This document shows, piece after piece, positions 8,881 to 16,977 of a stretch of 64,000 bases of DNA. Origin of the DNA: Methyloversatilis sp. XJ19-49 (lineage in GTDB: Bacteria; Pseudomonadota; Gammaproteobacteria; Burkholderiales; Rhodocyclaceae); the NCBI RefSeq assembly GCF_024580145.1, contig NZ_JANINI010000001.1, positions 478,626 to 542,625 of the forward strand, in the 5' to 3' direction. A model generated the notes under the pieces. The model did no database searches, was not told the origin of the DNA, and saw only the letters and a list, made by a program, of their open reading frames with translations. Within the stretch, counting starts at the first letter, position 1, and each line of letters opens with the position of its first letter. Made by a program: the position numbers and the translations under genes.

Positions 8881-8895
8881 CAAGATTAAATCTTG
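8881..8895. promoter_or_regulatory. palindrome CAAGATT-N-AATCTTG upstream of the flavocytochrome operon
   Basis: A 7-bp perfect palindrome around one central base, in the most AT-rich stretch of the neighbourhood and directly against the shared 24-nt motif. It has the size of a dimeric repressor or activator site. Which protein binds it is unknown. The remaining bases to the next gene at 9153 show no other feature. Confidence 0.45.
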
Positions 8896-9152
8896 TCCAG
8901 ATGAGGCCGCTGAAGAAAACGGCAGCACCTTGTCGTGCTTCCGCGCACCGGCGGGTGTGTCGATGTGAGCTCAAGGCTTCCGCACGCGCGCTACGCAAAC
9001 AAACGTCAAAGCCGCGCCGATCCAGCAGGACCGGCGCGTCTGCGGGTTCAGACGCAGGCCCACGCAACCGTTACAGGCTCAGCCACGCACAAGAACGTGC
9101 TGGCGCGGATTCCCCGGGCACCTGTCCGAGGCCGAACCCAAGCGGGGCGACC

Positions 9153-9443
9153 ATGAGCCAGGCCAGTCGCAGCAAAAACACACGCACTGCAAAGCACCCG
9201 GCGCACGACCGCAACAAGCCGATCCTTCCTGCGGACGGTGGCGGGCGCCATCCCGATGCCCAGACGACGATAGCCATGCGCAACGTGGCACCGGACGACT
9301 ATGTGGCCGATGTAATCGCCACGGCTAGCCGCGAACATCTGATCATCGTCACCAACGGCCAGCGATTCGCGCTGTGTTCGGTGATTCCCGCCGGTTGGCG
9401 GTCATTCGGGCCGCTCGAGTACGCACCACCCCCGGTGCGCTGA
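9153..9443 (+). CDS. small hypothetical protein
   Basis: A predicted 96-residue protein that I do not recognise. The first 40 residues are polar and low-complexity; the rest (RNVAPDDYVADVIATASREHLIIVTNGQRFALCSVIPAGW) looks like a small folded alpha/beta domain and reads as real coding sequence. ATG 9153 follows GGGGCG. No signal peptide or membrane segment is seen. It lies alone between divergent fccA and convergent clcA, so context gives no clue. Confidence 0.5.
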   Translation: MSQASRSKNTRTAKHPAHDRNKPILPADGGGRHPDAQTTIAMRNVAPDDYVADVIATASREHLIIVTNGQRFALCSVIPAGWRSFGPLEYAPPPVR

Positions 9444-9506
9444 ACCGCTGCGACGGATCAGCGTGCGGCCGACGATAGACGAGGCTTGGAGCGGCTCGCC
9501 TCTTCT

Positions 9507-10922
9507 CTAGCCGGGTGGCGCGGCGCCCGGCGTATTGCCCGCATCCGGTCTGCCGGTGCCCCCAGCGCCGCCGTTGCGCGCCACCATGTGCCGCGCCACC
9601 GTTTCATACAGCGGCTGGCTGAAGATGCGCGATACCCCCGATGACAGCAGCGATACCGCCATCAGGCCGATCACCACCGAATAGCCGTCGACCATTTCCA
9701 TCACGATGATGAAGGAGGTGATCGGCGACTGGGTCACCGCGGCGAGAAAGCCGGCCATGCACAGCACCAGCAGCATGCCCGGCGCGTCCTGCTGGCCGAT
9801 CAGCGGCGCGAGATCGTGACCGATGCCGGCACCGATCGCCAGGCTGGGCGCAAAGATGCCGCCCGGCAGACCGGACAGGTAGGCGATCAGCGTGGCGAGG
9901 AATTTGGCCGGGCCGTAGTACCACTCGAGCGACGTGTCGCCTTCGAGCAGCGCACGGGTTTCGCCATAGCCGCTGCCGAAGCTGCTGCCGCCGGTGACGT
10001 AGCCGAGTGAGGCGACCAGCACGCCGCAGGCGGCGGCAAATCGGATCGGATGGTCGCGTCGATAATCCGCCATCCGTCCCTTCCACGACGTGGAACTGAT
10101 GATGAGCATGCGCGAGAACAGGCCGCCCGCGACGCCGCACACCAGCGCGGTGATCGCCACGGCAAGCGCCATTTCGCGGTCGGTACCGGCGATGGCGATC
10201 TGGCCGAAGTAACTCGCCTTGCCGAGAAAGGCCTGCGACACGATGCCGGCCAGCACGATGGCAGTGATGATGAGACCGCTCATGCGCGACTCGACATTGC
10301 GCGAAAGCGTTTCAATGGCGAACACAATGCCCGCCAGCGGTGTGTTGAAGGCCGCAGCAATGCCGGCGGCGCCGCCGGCAACCAGCATGTGGGTGCGCGG
10401 AATGTGCAGACCGCCCGGCAACAGACGGTGCAACGCATTGAGCATCGATGCACCGATCTGCACGGTCGGACCTTCGCGGCCAAGCGAAAACCCGCTGCCG
10501 ACGGCCGCTGTGCCGATGACGATCTTGCCGACAATGATGCGCAGCGACAGCAGCGGCTTCCAGCTGCGGTCTTCCGGTCGTGACATTTCGGCGATGGTCT
10601 GTGGAATGCCGCTGCCCTCGGCACCCGGAAACCAGCGCCGCGTCGCCCACACGCACAGCGCGCCGCCGAGCGGCGTCAGCAGGAACGGCCACCACGGATT
10701 CTCGCTTGCCATGGCACGGAAGTAATGAATGGCCAGGTCGGACAACTGCGCGAAGCCGACCGCCAGCATGCCCACCACGACCGCACCGCCCCACAGCACG
10801 AGACGGCCGAGCCATACCTTGAAATAGGCCTGATTGCGCCGGCGCAGGGTCGGCGACTTGAAATCGAACCAGGCAAGCCGCAGTCGGTTACGCCAGGCAG
10901 ACAGCGAATACTTGTGACGCAT
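9507..10922 (-). CDS. clcA: ClC-type chloride channel/antiporter
   Basis: A 471-residue inner-membrane protein with the three ClC selectivity-filter motifs: GAEGSGIPQT (near residue 100), GREGPTVQIGA (near 145, including the gating Glu) and GGIFAPSLAIGAGIGHDL (near 340). The many hydrophobic helices fit the 18-helix ClC fold. The family exchanges chloride for protons across the inner membrane. I placed the start at ATG 10922 (MRHKYSLSAWRNRLRLAWF) rather than the longer frame, since this matches the cytoplasmic N-terminus of bacterial ClC proteins. No CBS domain follows; the tail is short and Gly/Pro rich. Confidence 0.93.
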   Translation of the reverse strand: MRHKYSLSAWRNRLRLAWFDFKSPTLRRRNQAYFKVWLGRLVLWGGAVVVGMLAVGFAQLSDLAIHYFRAMASENPWWPFLLTPLGGALCVWATRRWFPGAEGSGIPQTIAEMSRPEDRSWKPLLSLRIIVGKIVIGTAAVGSGFSLGREGPTVQIGASMLNALHRLLPGGLHIPRTHMLVAGGAAGIAAAFNTPLAGIVFAIETLSRNVESRMSGLIITAIVLAGIVSQAFLGKASYFGQIAIAGTDREMALAVAITALVCGVAGGLFSRMLIISSTSWKGRMADYRRDHPIRFAAACGVLVASLGYVTGGSSFGSGYGETRALLEGDTSLEWYYGPAKFLATLIAYLSGLPGGIFAPSLAIGAGIGHDLAPLIGQQDAPGMLLVLCMAGFLAAVTQSPITSFIIVMEMVDGYSVVIGLMAVSLLSSGVSRIFSQPLYETVARHMVARNGGAGGTGRPDAGNTPGAAPPG

Positions 10923-11142
10923 CGATACTTTCCGTATGCAGATATGGCGCAGTATGCCGTCGAAGATGATTGCAGGACGCAAGATGCATGCCGCCAGCCG
11001 CGATGCCCGCATGCAGACTGTAACCGTGTTCAGGCGGCCGTTTGCCTGGGAAAATCATTGAAAACCGCGCAGGCGATGCCGCTTGATGCACCATACAGGG
11101 GCATTAGAACCCGCCTGTGCGGCCGCCCATGGAGATGCCCCG

Positions 11143-12729
11143 ATGAAACCCACTGCCCGCGGCATCGCGGTCGCCCCCCATCACCTGGCCAGCGAATCGG
11201 CGCGCGACGTACTGCGCGAAGGCGGCAACGCGATCGAAGCCATGATCGCCGCGGCCGCGACGATCGCCGTCGTCTATCCGCACATGAACGCGCTTGGCGG
11301 CGACGGCTTCTGGCTGATCGCCGAACCGGGCCAGCCGCCGCGCGCGATCGACGCCTGCGGCGCCGCGGCGGTGATCGCCAGTCGTACCTGGTACGCCGAC
11401 CACGACGTCCGCAACCGCCTGCCGACAAGAGGTCCGCTGGCCGCACTGACGATGGCCGGCACGGTGTCGGGCTGGCAGCTGGCGCTTGAAGCGGCGGCTC
11501 AGGCGGGTGGGTGCCTCCCGCTGTCGCGCCTGCTGCGCGATGCCGAACACCATGCGCGGACCGGCACGCCGGTTTCGCGCAGCCTGGCACGCGGCCTGCG
11601 CGCGAAGCAGGACGAACTGCGCCATCAGCCCGGCTTCGCCGCACATTTCATGCCGGACAAAACGGTACCGCAGGCCGGCGACGTGCTGTGCCAGCCACGT
11701 CTGGCCGACACGCTCGCCCAGCTGGCGCGCGCCGGGCTCGAAGATTTCTACCGCGGCGACCTGGCGCGCCGCATGGCCTCCGCGTTGGGAGCCGCCGGCA
11801 GCCCGTTGCGGCTGTCCGACTTCCTGACGCATCGCGCGCAATGGCGCACGCCGTTGAAGCTCGCGCACAGCCTTGGCCATGTTTACAACACACCACCACC
11901 CACCCAGGGTCTGCTGTCGCTGCTGATACTCGGTCAGCTCGACCGTCTCGGGCTCGACGGACTGCATGGCCAGTCTGCCGAATTCATCCATCGCGTGGTC
12001 GAGGCGACGCGCCAGGCCTTCGTGATCCGCGACCGTCACCTGACCGATCCGGCGCGCATGCGCACAGACGCGCAGTCGCTGCTGTCGGACGACTGCCTCG
12101 ACATGCTGGCCGACAGCATCGACTTGCAGCGCGCCGGTGGCTGGGTCAGCGGCGCGCCGGGCGATACGGTGTGGCTGGGTGTGGTCGACGCCGAAGGCCG
12201 CGCTGTGAGCTTCATCCAGAGCATCTACCACGAGTTCGGAAGTGGCGTGATCGCCGGCGACACCGGCGTGCTGTGGCAGAACCGCGGCATCAGCTTTTCG
12301 CTGGCGACCGGCGCGCTCAACGCACTGGAACCCTGTCGCAAGCCGTTCCATACGCTCAACCCGCCGATCGCCCAGCTGACTGACGGGCGCACGGTCGTCT
12401 ATGGTTCGATGGGTGGCGACGGACAGCCGCAGTTCCAGGCCGCCGTGCTGCTGCGCCACCTGCTGTTCGGCGACGACGTGACGGCCGCTGTCGCGGCGCC
12501 GCGCTGGTTGCTCGGCCGTACCTGGGGCTCGGACAGCGACACCCTCAAACTGGAGTCGCGCTTTGCGCCCGAAGTGTTCGACGCGCTGCGCCAGCGGGGT
12601 CATGTGGTCGAGTCGCTGCTCGAGTTCGACGAAAGCGCCGGCCATGCCGGCCTCATCGTTCGCCACGCCGACGGCCGCATCGAAGGTGCCGCCGATCCGC
12701 GCTCGGACGGTTCGGTCGAGTACGCCTGA
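11143..12729 (+). CDS. gamma-glutamyltransferase-family Ntn hydrolase
   Basis: A 528-residue protein of the gamma-glutamyltranspeptidase family. The large-subunit start has ASESARDVLREGGNAIEAMIA and NALGGDGFWLIAEP. The predicted self-processing site is Thr342 (GDTVWLGVVDAEGRAVSFIQS), aligned with the nucleophile of classical GGT. YGSMGGDGQPQFQ near residue 425 is the small-subunit loop. There is no signal peptide, unlike the periplasmic glutathione-cleaving GGTs, so it belongs to the cytoplasmic branch that hydrolyses other gamma-glutamyl or cyclic amides. The usual second Thr after the nucleophile is Val, so substrate use may differ. It is alone in its transcription unit. Confidence 0.85.
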   Translation: MKPTARGIAVAPHHLASESARDVLREGGNAIEAMIAAAATIAVVYPHMNALGGDGFWLIAEPGQPPRAIDACGAAAVIASRTWYADHDVRNRLPTRGPLAALTMAGTVSGWQLALEAAAQAGGCLPLSRLLRDAEHHARTGTPVSRSLARGLRAKQDELRHQPGFAAHFMPDKTVPQAGDVLCQPRLADTLAQLARAGLEDFYRGDLARRMASALGAAGSPLRLSDFLTHRAQWRTPLKLAHSLGHVYNTPPPTQGLLSLLILGQLDRLGLDGLHGQSAEFIHRVVEATRQAFVIRDRHLTDPARMRTDAQSLLSDDCLDMLADSIDLQRAGGWVSGAPGDTVWLGVVDAEGRAVSFIQSIYHEFGSGVIAGDTGVLWQNRGISFSLATGALNALEPCRKPFHTLNPPIAQLTDGRTVVYGSMGGDGQPQFQAAVLLRHLLFGDDVTAAVAAPRWLLGRTWGSDSDTLKLESRFAPEVFDALRQRGHVVESLLEFDESAGHAGLIVRHADGRIEGAADPRSDGSVEYA

Positions 12730-12879
12730 GGCGGCAGAGCACACCCGCGAGCGCCCGGCCTCGCCACCGCTGCGCCTGCTTCCGCCGCATCGAACCGCAA
12801 GCCGGCGGGAACCCATGGCCCAGCCATTCGATTGAAAACGTTCGCAATTCGACCGCGCACGGTGAATGCATCGGAATGT

Positions 12880-12903
12880 CGTTAACCCCTACTTAATGCA
12901 GGG
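12880..12903 (+). promoter_or_regulatory. 24-nt upstream motif shared with the flavocytochrome operon
   Basis: Begins CGTTAACCCCTACTTAATG and ends CAGGG, 90 bases before the PEP-CTERM start. It matches 8857-8880 (minus strand) at 21 of 24 positions. The rest of the 265-base gap after the gamma-glutamyltransferase gene shows nothing else of note. Confidence 0.55.
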
Positions 12904-12993
12904 TTTTTGTCCGCGTACGACGATTGCTCCACGTCTGCAGACTCGCGCCACGCGCGCTGCCGACGCCAACCAATCAAACACAAGGATAAAAAC

Positions 12994-14067
12994 GTGAACA
13001 AGAGGTCATCCCACAACACCCGCTGGATCGCTGCGGCACTGCTCGCCGGCAGTACCGGCGCGGCCATTGCCAGCCCCAACTTCTACGGCAGCCTGAGCAA
13101 CTTCGACGTCTACAACGACACCGGTTCGGAAACCCATGGCTTCGAGATCGAACTTCATGGGGTGTCCGGTTCGGACGTGACCTACACATTCGGCGGCGAC
13201 TACAACCGCTACGGCAGTCCGCGTATCGACACCTTCGCCGGCGGCATCTTCGTGCGCTATCTCAGTGCCTACGATATTGCCAATGGCGCTTTCATGACCG
13301 CGACGCCCGTCCCAACGAGCTTTTCGCCGACCGACGGCCACAGCTGCTGGTCGGGCGGAGGTGCCGGCTACGCGGGCAGCGGCTGCGAGCACTTCGGTCT
13401 GGGTCTCAACAAGAACGCGACCAGCACCACCTACCGCTGGCTCAAGGGTGATGCGGCAACCGGACAGATCACGCCGGTCGGCGGCAATGTGCTGATCGCT
13501 GCACCGGTCTGGCAGGTCATCGATCCGGCGCCGGCCGATCCGGGTCAGCCGGCCGCCGTGCCCATCGTGCAGGCGGTGATTGCGCCGGAACCCGCGGAGA
13601 ACCACGAACAGTATGGCGAAGCGCAGTGGGTCAAGGTCTACACGACCGAAATCGAGCGCGAGGTGGAACTTGAAGAGTTGCTGAGCGACAACGAAGTCGT
13701 GCCGCGCGAACAGTCGGAAACCGAAATCGAATGGGTGCTGTTCCAGGCGAAGCCGGAAGGCAAGGACGACGGCGAAGGCGACGAACTGCTGCTGGAAAAA
13801 CCGCTCGCCGGCGACCTGGGCGGCAAGAAATCGATCATCCGGCGCTACGAGTTCTATGAATATCTCGGCGCCTACAATCCCGAGGATCACGAAGCCCAGC
13901 CGTTCGACGAAGCAGATCCGGAGGGTGCCGGCGAGGTCGGCCGTTACATCGGTGCGCAGATGGCGGCGGCCAATCTCGCTGCGGCACCGGTGCCCGAGCC
14001 ATCGATCTGGCTGTCGATGTTGGGCGGGCTGGCAGTCGTCGGGCTGCTGCGTCGCCGCCCGAGGTAA
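12994..14067 (+). CDS. secreted PEP-CTERM sorting-signal protein
   Basis: A 357-residue exported protein. It has a signal peptide (IAAALLAGSTGAAIA), a beta-rich region (FYGSLSNFDVYNDTGSET..., residues about 30-190), an acidic Glu/Asp-rich middle (residues about 205-320), and a C-terminal PEP-CTERM signal: APVPEPSIWLSMLGGLAVV, then a hydrophobic helix and RRRPR. Exosortase (EpsH) systems recognise this signal and release the protein at the cell surface, usually with exopolysaccharide. No exosortase is in the window. The start is GTG 12994, with AAGGAT before it. The family is otherwise unrecognised, and only the sorting signal is certain. Confidence 0.88.
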   Translation: MNKRSSHNTRWIAAALLAGSTGAAIASPNFYGSLSNFDVYNDTGSETHGFEIELHGVSGSDVTYTFGGDYNRYGSPRIDTFAGGIFVRYLSAYDIANGAFMTATPVPTSFSPTDGHSCWSGGGAGYAGSGCEHFGLGLNKNATSTTYRWLKGDAATGQITPVGGNVLIAAPVWQVIDPAPADPGQPAAVPIVQAVIAPEPAENHEQYGEAQWVKVYTTEIEREVELEELLSDNEVVPREQSETEIEWVLFQAKPEGKDDGEGDELLLEKPLAGDLGGKKSIIRRYEFYEYLGAYNPEDHEAQPFDEADPEGAGEVGRYIGAQMAAANLAAAPVPEPSIWLSMLGGLAVVGLLRRRPR

Positions 14068-14170
14068 TGATGCCGCGCCCGGTCCGATGACACGAGCGCG
14101 CCGCACAGGACACGTAAGGACGACGTATCGACACCGGTCATCTGCGCATACTCATTGCCGGAGACCGTCC

Positions 14171-14950
14171 ATGTCGCTGCGTCTTGTCCTGCCTGGCCTG
14201 CTGGCTGCCGCGCTTCCTCCTTTCGTGCTCGCACAGAGCGCACCACCCTGCCAGGCCACCCGCAGCTGGGTACCGGTGGTCGAGCTCTACACGTCGCAGG
14301 GCTGCAGCAGTTGCCCGCCGGCCGACGACTGGCTGCGTTCGCTGAAACAGGCGGCCGACGCGCAGCTCATCGTGCCGCTGGCCTTCCATGTCGATTACTG
14401 GGATTACCTGGGCTGGCGTGACCCGTACTCGTCCGGCGCCCATTCGGCACGACAGCGCCGGCTGGCACGCGCCGAGGGGGGCAGCGTGGTCTATACGCCG
14501 CAGGTCAGGCTGGCTGGAGACGACTTCCGCGGCTGGCGTTCGGCCGACACGGTGCGTTCGATGCTGGCGCGCAAGTCGCCGGAACCGGCCGCCGACGTGA
14601 TGCTTTCGCTCGATCTGCGCGGCAATGTGCTCAAGGTCGATGCGCGCACCACGCTGCCGGGCGCCACGGTGGGTTACGTCGCCGTGTACGAGCGCATGCT
14701 GGCGTCGAAGATTTCAGGTGGCGAGAACGCGGGGCGTACCTTGCAGCACGACTTCGTCGTGCGCACCCTGATCGGCCCGTTCACGCCGGACGCACAGGGG
14801 CGTTTCAATCTCATGCGCGATATTGCGCTCGACCCGGCCTGGAAGCGCACCGATCTTGGCGTGGCACTGGTGCAGGCCGACGCCGACTCCGGCGCTGCGC
14901 TGCTCGGCGCTTCCCTGGCGCTGTGCAACGCGCCAGGGTCAGCGCGCTGA
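14171..14950 (+). CDS. DUF1223 secreted thioredoxin-fold protein
   Basis: A 259-residue exported protein with a signal peptide (LVLPGLLAAALPPFVLAQ). The domain starts VVELYTSQGCSSCPPADDWL, a CxxC redox-like site near residue 45, followed by LAFHVDYWDYLGWRDPYSS and VVYTPQVRLAG, which are DUF1223 signatures. The function of DUF1223 is not established; the fold suggests a disulfide or peroxiredoxin-like role in the periplasm. The 3' end overlaps the convergent BLUF gene by 12 bases. ATG 14171 is chosen because it begins the signal peptide directly; the longer open frame would place 100 unlikely residues in front. Confidence 0.88.
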   Translation: MSLRLVLPGLLAAALPPFVLAQSAPPCQATRSWVPVVELYTSQGCSSCPPADDWLRSLKQAADAQLIVPLAFHVDYWDYLGWRDPYSSGAHSARQRRLARAEGGSVVYTPQVRLAGDDFRGWRSADTVRSMLARKSPEPAADVMLSLDLRGNVLKVDARTTLPGATVGYVAVYERMLASKISGGENAGRTLQHDFVVRTLIGPFTPDAQGRFNLMRDIALDPAWKRTDLGVALVQADADSGAALLGASLALCNAPGSAR

Positions 14951-15364
14951 TTTCCAGCGCGCCACACCGATGAGCGCCTGAAACAGCGCCTCGACCGACG
15001 CCGCCGACATCGTGTAGGGATCGAATTCCGGGCGCGGGCAATACTTCAGGAACAGCGCCCGGTTCTCGGCGGTGTAGCCGACGTACCCCATGCCCCAGTC
15101 GGTGAAGTCGCGCTGCGCGATTTCCTTGAGCCCCACCAGAAGCGGATCGCGGTGCCGCGCATCGGCCACGATGCGGTGATAGGCCGCATTCACCTGATCG
15201 CGGCCGCCTTCCAGGCATTGCAGGAACACGCTGCCGGTGTAGCACAGGGCGCCGGTGATGCCGTCCCGCGCATTGTTCGCCTGCGACACCTGCAGGATAT
15301 GTTCGATGTCGCCCGGCCCGACGTCGGGCTGGACGCGGCTTGCGTAGATCAGTCGGACCAGCAT
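14939..15364 (-). CDS. short BLUF-domain blue-light photoreceptor
   Basis: A 141-residue stand-alone BLUF protein. The flavin-site residues are present: Tyr7 (RLIYASR), Asn31 (SQANNARDGITGAL), Gln49 (FLQCLEGG) and Trp90 (FTDWGMGYVGY). BLUF domains bind FAD and shift a hydrogen-bond network on blue light. After the domain there is only a short helical tail (about residues 105-141), and no output domain, so it must signal through a partner protein. It overlaps the DUF1223 gene tail-to-tail. No obvious partner regulator is next to it. Confidence 0.94.
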   Translation of the reverse strand: MLVRLIYASRVQPDVGPGDIEHILQVSQANNARDGITGALCYTGSVFLQCLEGGRDQVNAAYHRIVADARHRDPLLVGLKEIAQRDFTDWGMGYVGYTAENRALFLKYCPRPEFDPYTMSAASVEALFQALIGVARWKSAR

Positions 15365-15492
15365 GGTTCTCTCCTAGGCTCCACCGCCATTCAATCACGG
15401 TCGCCCTGGCGCTGCGACAAGAGATTGTGCAGCGCGGCGCCCGCAGCCGGTCGACCGGTAGAATGGTGGCCTTATTCCGTTGTCTGTCTCAC

Positions 15493-16413
15493 ATGTCCAT
15501 CCAGTGGTTCCCCGGTCACATGACCGCCGCGCGCAAGCACGCGACCGACGCGATGAAGTCGGTCGACGTGGTGGTCGAGGTGCTCGACGCACGTCTGCCC
15601 GACGCGAGCAGCAATCCGCTGATCCACGCCATCCGCACGCATCGCAACCGGCCGTGCCTGAAACTGCTGAACAAGGCCGATCTGGCCGACCCGGAAGCGA
15701 CGGCGGCCTGGCTGAAGCATTTCAACGCCCAGCCGAACACGAAGGCAGTCTCGATTTCGGCACGCAAGCCGGGCGACGCGAAGCGCATCGAACAGCTGGC
15801 GCAATCGCTCGCACCGCATCGTGACGACAACCTCAAACCGCTGCGCCTCATCATCATGGGCATCCCGAACGTCGGCAAGTCGACGCTGATGAATGCGCTG
15901 GTGAAGAAGCATGTCGCCGCGACCGGCGACGAGCCGGCGATCACCAAGAGCATCCAGCGCATCCACCTGACGCCGCGGCTCACGCTGTACGACACGCCGG
16001 GCCTGATGTGGCCGAAGATCGAGCATGAAAGCGACGGCCTGATGCTGGCGGCCAGCCATGCCATCGGCCGCAACGCCATCATCGACGAAGAGGTGGCGAC
16101 CTTTCTCGGCAACCTGCTGCAGGCGAAGTATCCGGCACTGATGACCGCCCGCTACGGCTGCACGCCGGACATGGACGGCGTGTCGGTCATCCAGCACATC
16201 GCCGCGCGGCGCGGCTACCGCATCAAGGGCGGCGCGCCGGATTACGAGAAGGCGTCGTTCACCCTGCTGCAGGACTACCGCGACGGCGCCATCGGCCGCG
16301 TCAGCCTCGAAACCCCGGAATCGCGCGCCCGGATGCTGGTCGCCGACCGTGCAGCCAAGGCAGAGAAGGCGAAGCAGAAGGCGCCGGACGACGACACCAC
16401 GTCGGCGGACTGA
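15493..16413 (+). CDS. ylqF: circularly permuted ribosome-assembly GTPase (YlqF/RbgA family)
   Basis: A 306-residue GTPase with permuted motif order: G4 NKAD (LLNKADLAD, near residue 58) and G5 come first, then the P-loop GIPNVGKSTLMN (near 122), and the DTPGL switch (near 172). It starts WFPGHMTAARKHATD, the family signature. Such proteins help mature the large ribosomal subunit. The C-terminus is Lys/Ala/Asp-rich. ATG 15493 fits the family start. The gene runs towards the convergent acyl-CoA dehydrogenase, with a repeat array between them. Confidence 0.9.
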   Translation: MSIQWFPGHMTAARKHATDAMKSVDVVVEVLDARLPDASSNPLIHAIRTHRNRPCLKLLNKADLADPEATAAWLKHFNAQPNTKAVSISARKPGDAKRIEQLAQSLAPHRDDNLKPLRLIIMGIPNVGKSTLMNALVKKHVAATGDEPAITKSIQRIHLTPRLTLYDTPGLMWPKIEHESDGLMLAASHAIGRNAIIDEEVATFLGNLLQAKYPALMTARYGCTPDMDGVSVIQHIAARRGYRIKGGAPDYEKASFTLLQDYRDGAIGRVSLETPESRARMLVADRAAKAEKAKQKAPDDDTTSAD

Positions 16414-16449
16414 CGGGAACGGGGCCTGCGAAGGGAACTGCAGGGTTCA

Positions 16450-16774
16450 GGGCTGTGCTCCTGGACTGTGCTCCTGGGCTGTGCTCCTGGGCTGTGCTCC
16501 TGGGCTGTGCTCCTGGGCTGTGCTCCTGGGCTGTGCTCCTGGGCTGTGCTCCTGGGCTGTGCTCCTGGGCTGTGCTCCTGGGCTGTGCTCCGGGGCTGTG
16601 CTCCTGGGCTGTGCTCCTGGGCTGTGCGCCTGGGCTGTGCTCCTGGGCTGTGCTCCTGGGCGGTGCTCCGGGGCTGTGCTCCTGGGCTGTGCTCCTGGGC
16701 TGTGCGCCTGGGCTGTGCTCCTGGGCTGTGCTCCTGGGCGGTGCTCCGGGGCTGTGCTCCTGGGCTGTGCTCCT
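16450..16774. repeat. 25-copy tandem array of a 13-bp unit
   Basis: Twenty-five units of GGGCTGTGCTCCT or close variants, 325 bases in all, with no interruption. Variant units recur six units (78 bases) apart: the CTCCG-ending units are numbers 11, 17 and 23, and the TGCGCC units are numbers 14 and 20. This higher-order period shows that blocks of six were duplicated recently. The last unit runs straight into the REP doublet. Because 13 is not a multiple of 3 and the unit has no stop in any frame, all frames are open across it. Confidence 0.97.
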
Positions 16775-16779
16775 GGGCT

Positions 16780-16861
16780 GTGGGAGCGGCGGCCTCGCCG
16801 CGATACGCACGCTGCACAACGACCATCGCGGCACTGATCGCGGCGAGGCCGCCGCTCCCAC
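16780..16861. repeat. REPIN-like element: two perfect inverted 25-bp REP copies
   Basis: A REP sequence (GTGGGAGCGGCGGCC then TCGCCGCGAT, 16780-16804) is repeated as an exact inverted copy at 16837-16861, with 32 bases between. Each copy can fold on itself and the pair forms a long cruciform. Partial copies (GCCGCTCCCACAG-type) follow to about 16910. This is the arrangement known as a REPIN; no RAYT transposase is present in the window. The element lies between two convergent genes. Confidence 0.9.
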
Positions 16862-16977
16862 AGCCGCTCCCACAGGCCGCTGCTCCCACAGGGGCCGCTC
16901 CCACAGGGCGCACTGCATTGACTGTGGTCGCAGCAGCAGGAAGGGCTGCGGCGAGCGAACGCCGGAAGGTGCCGATG

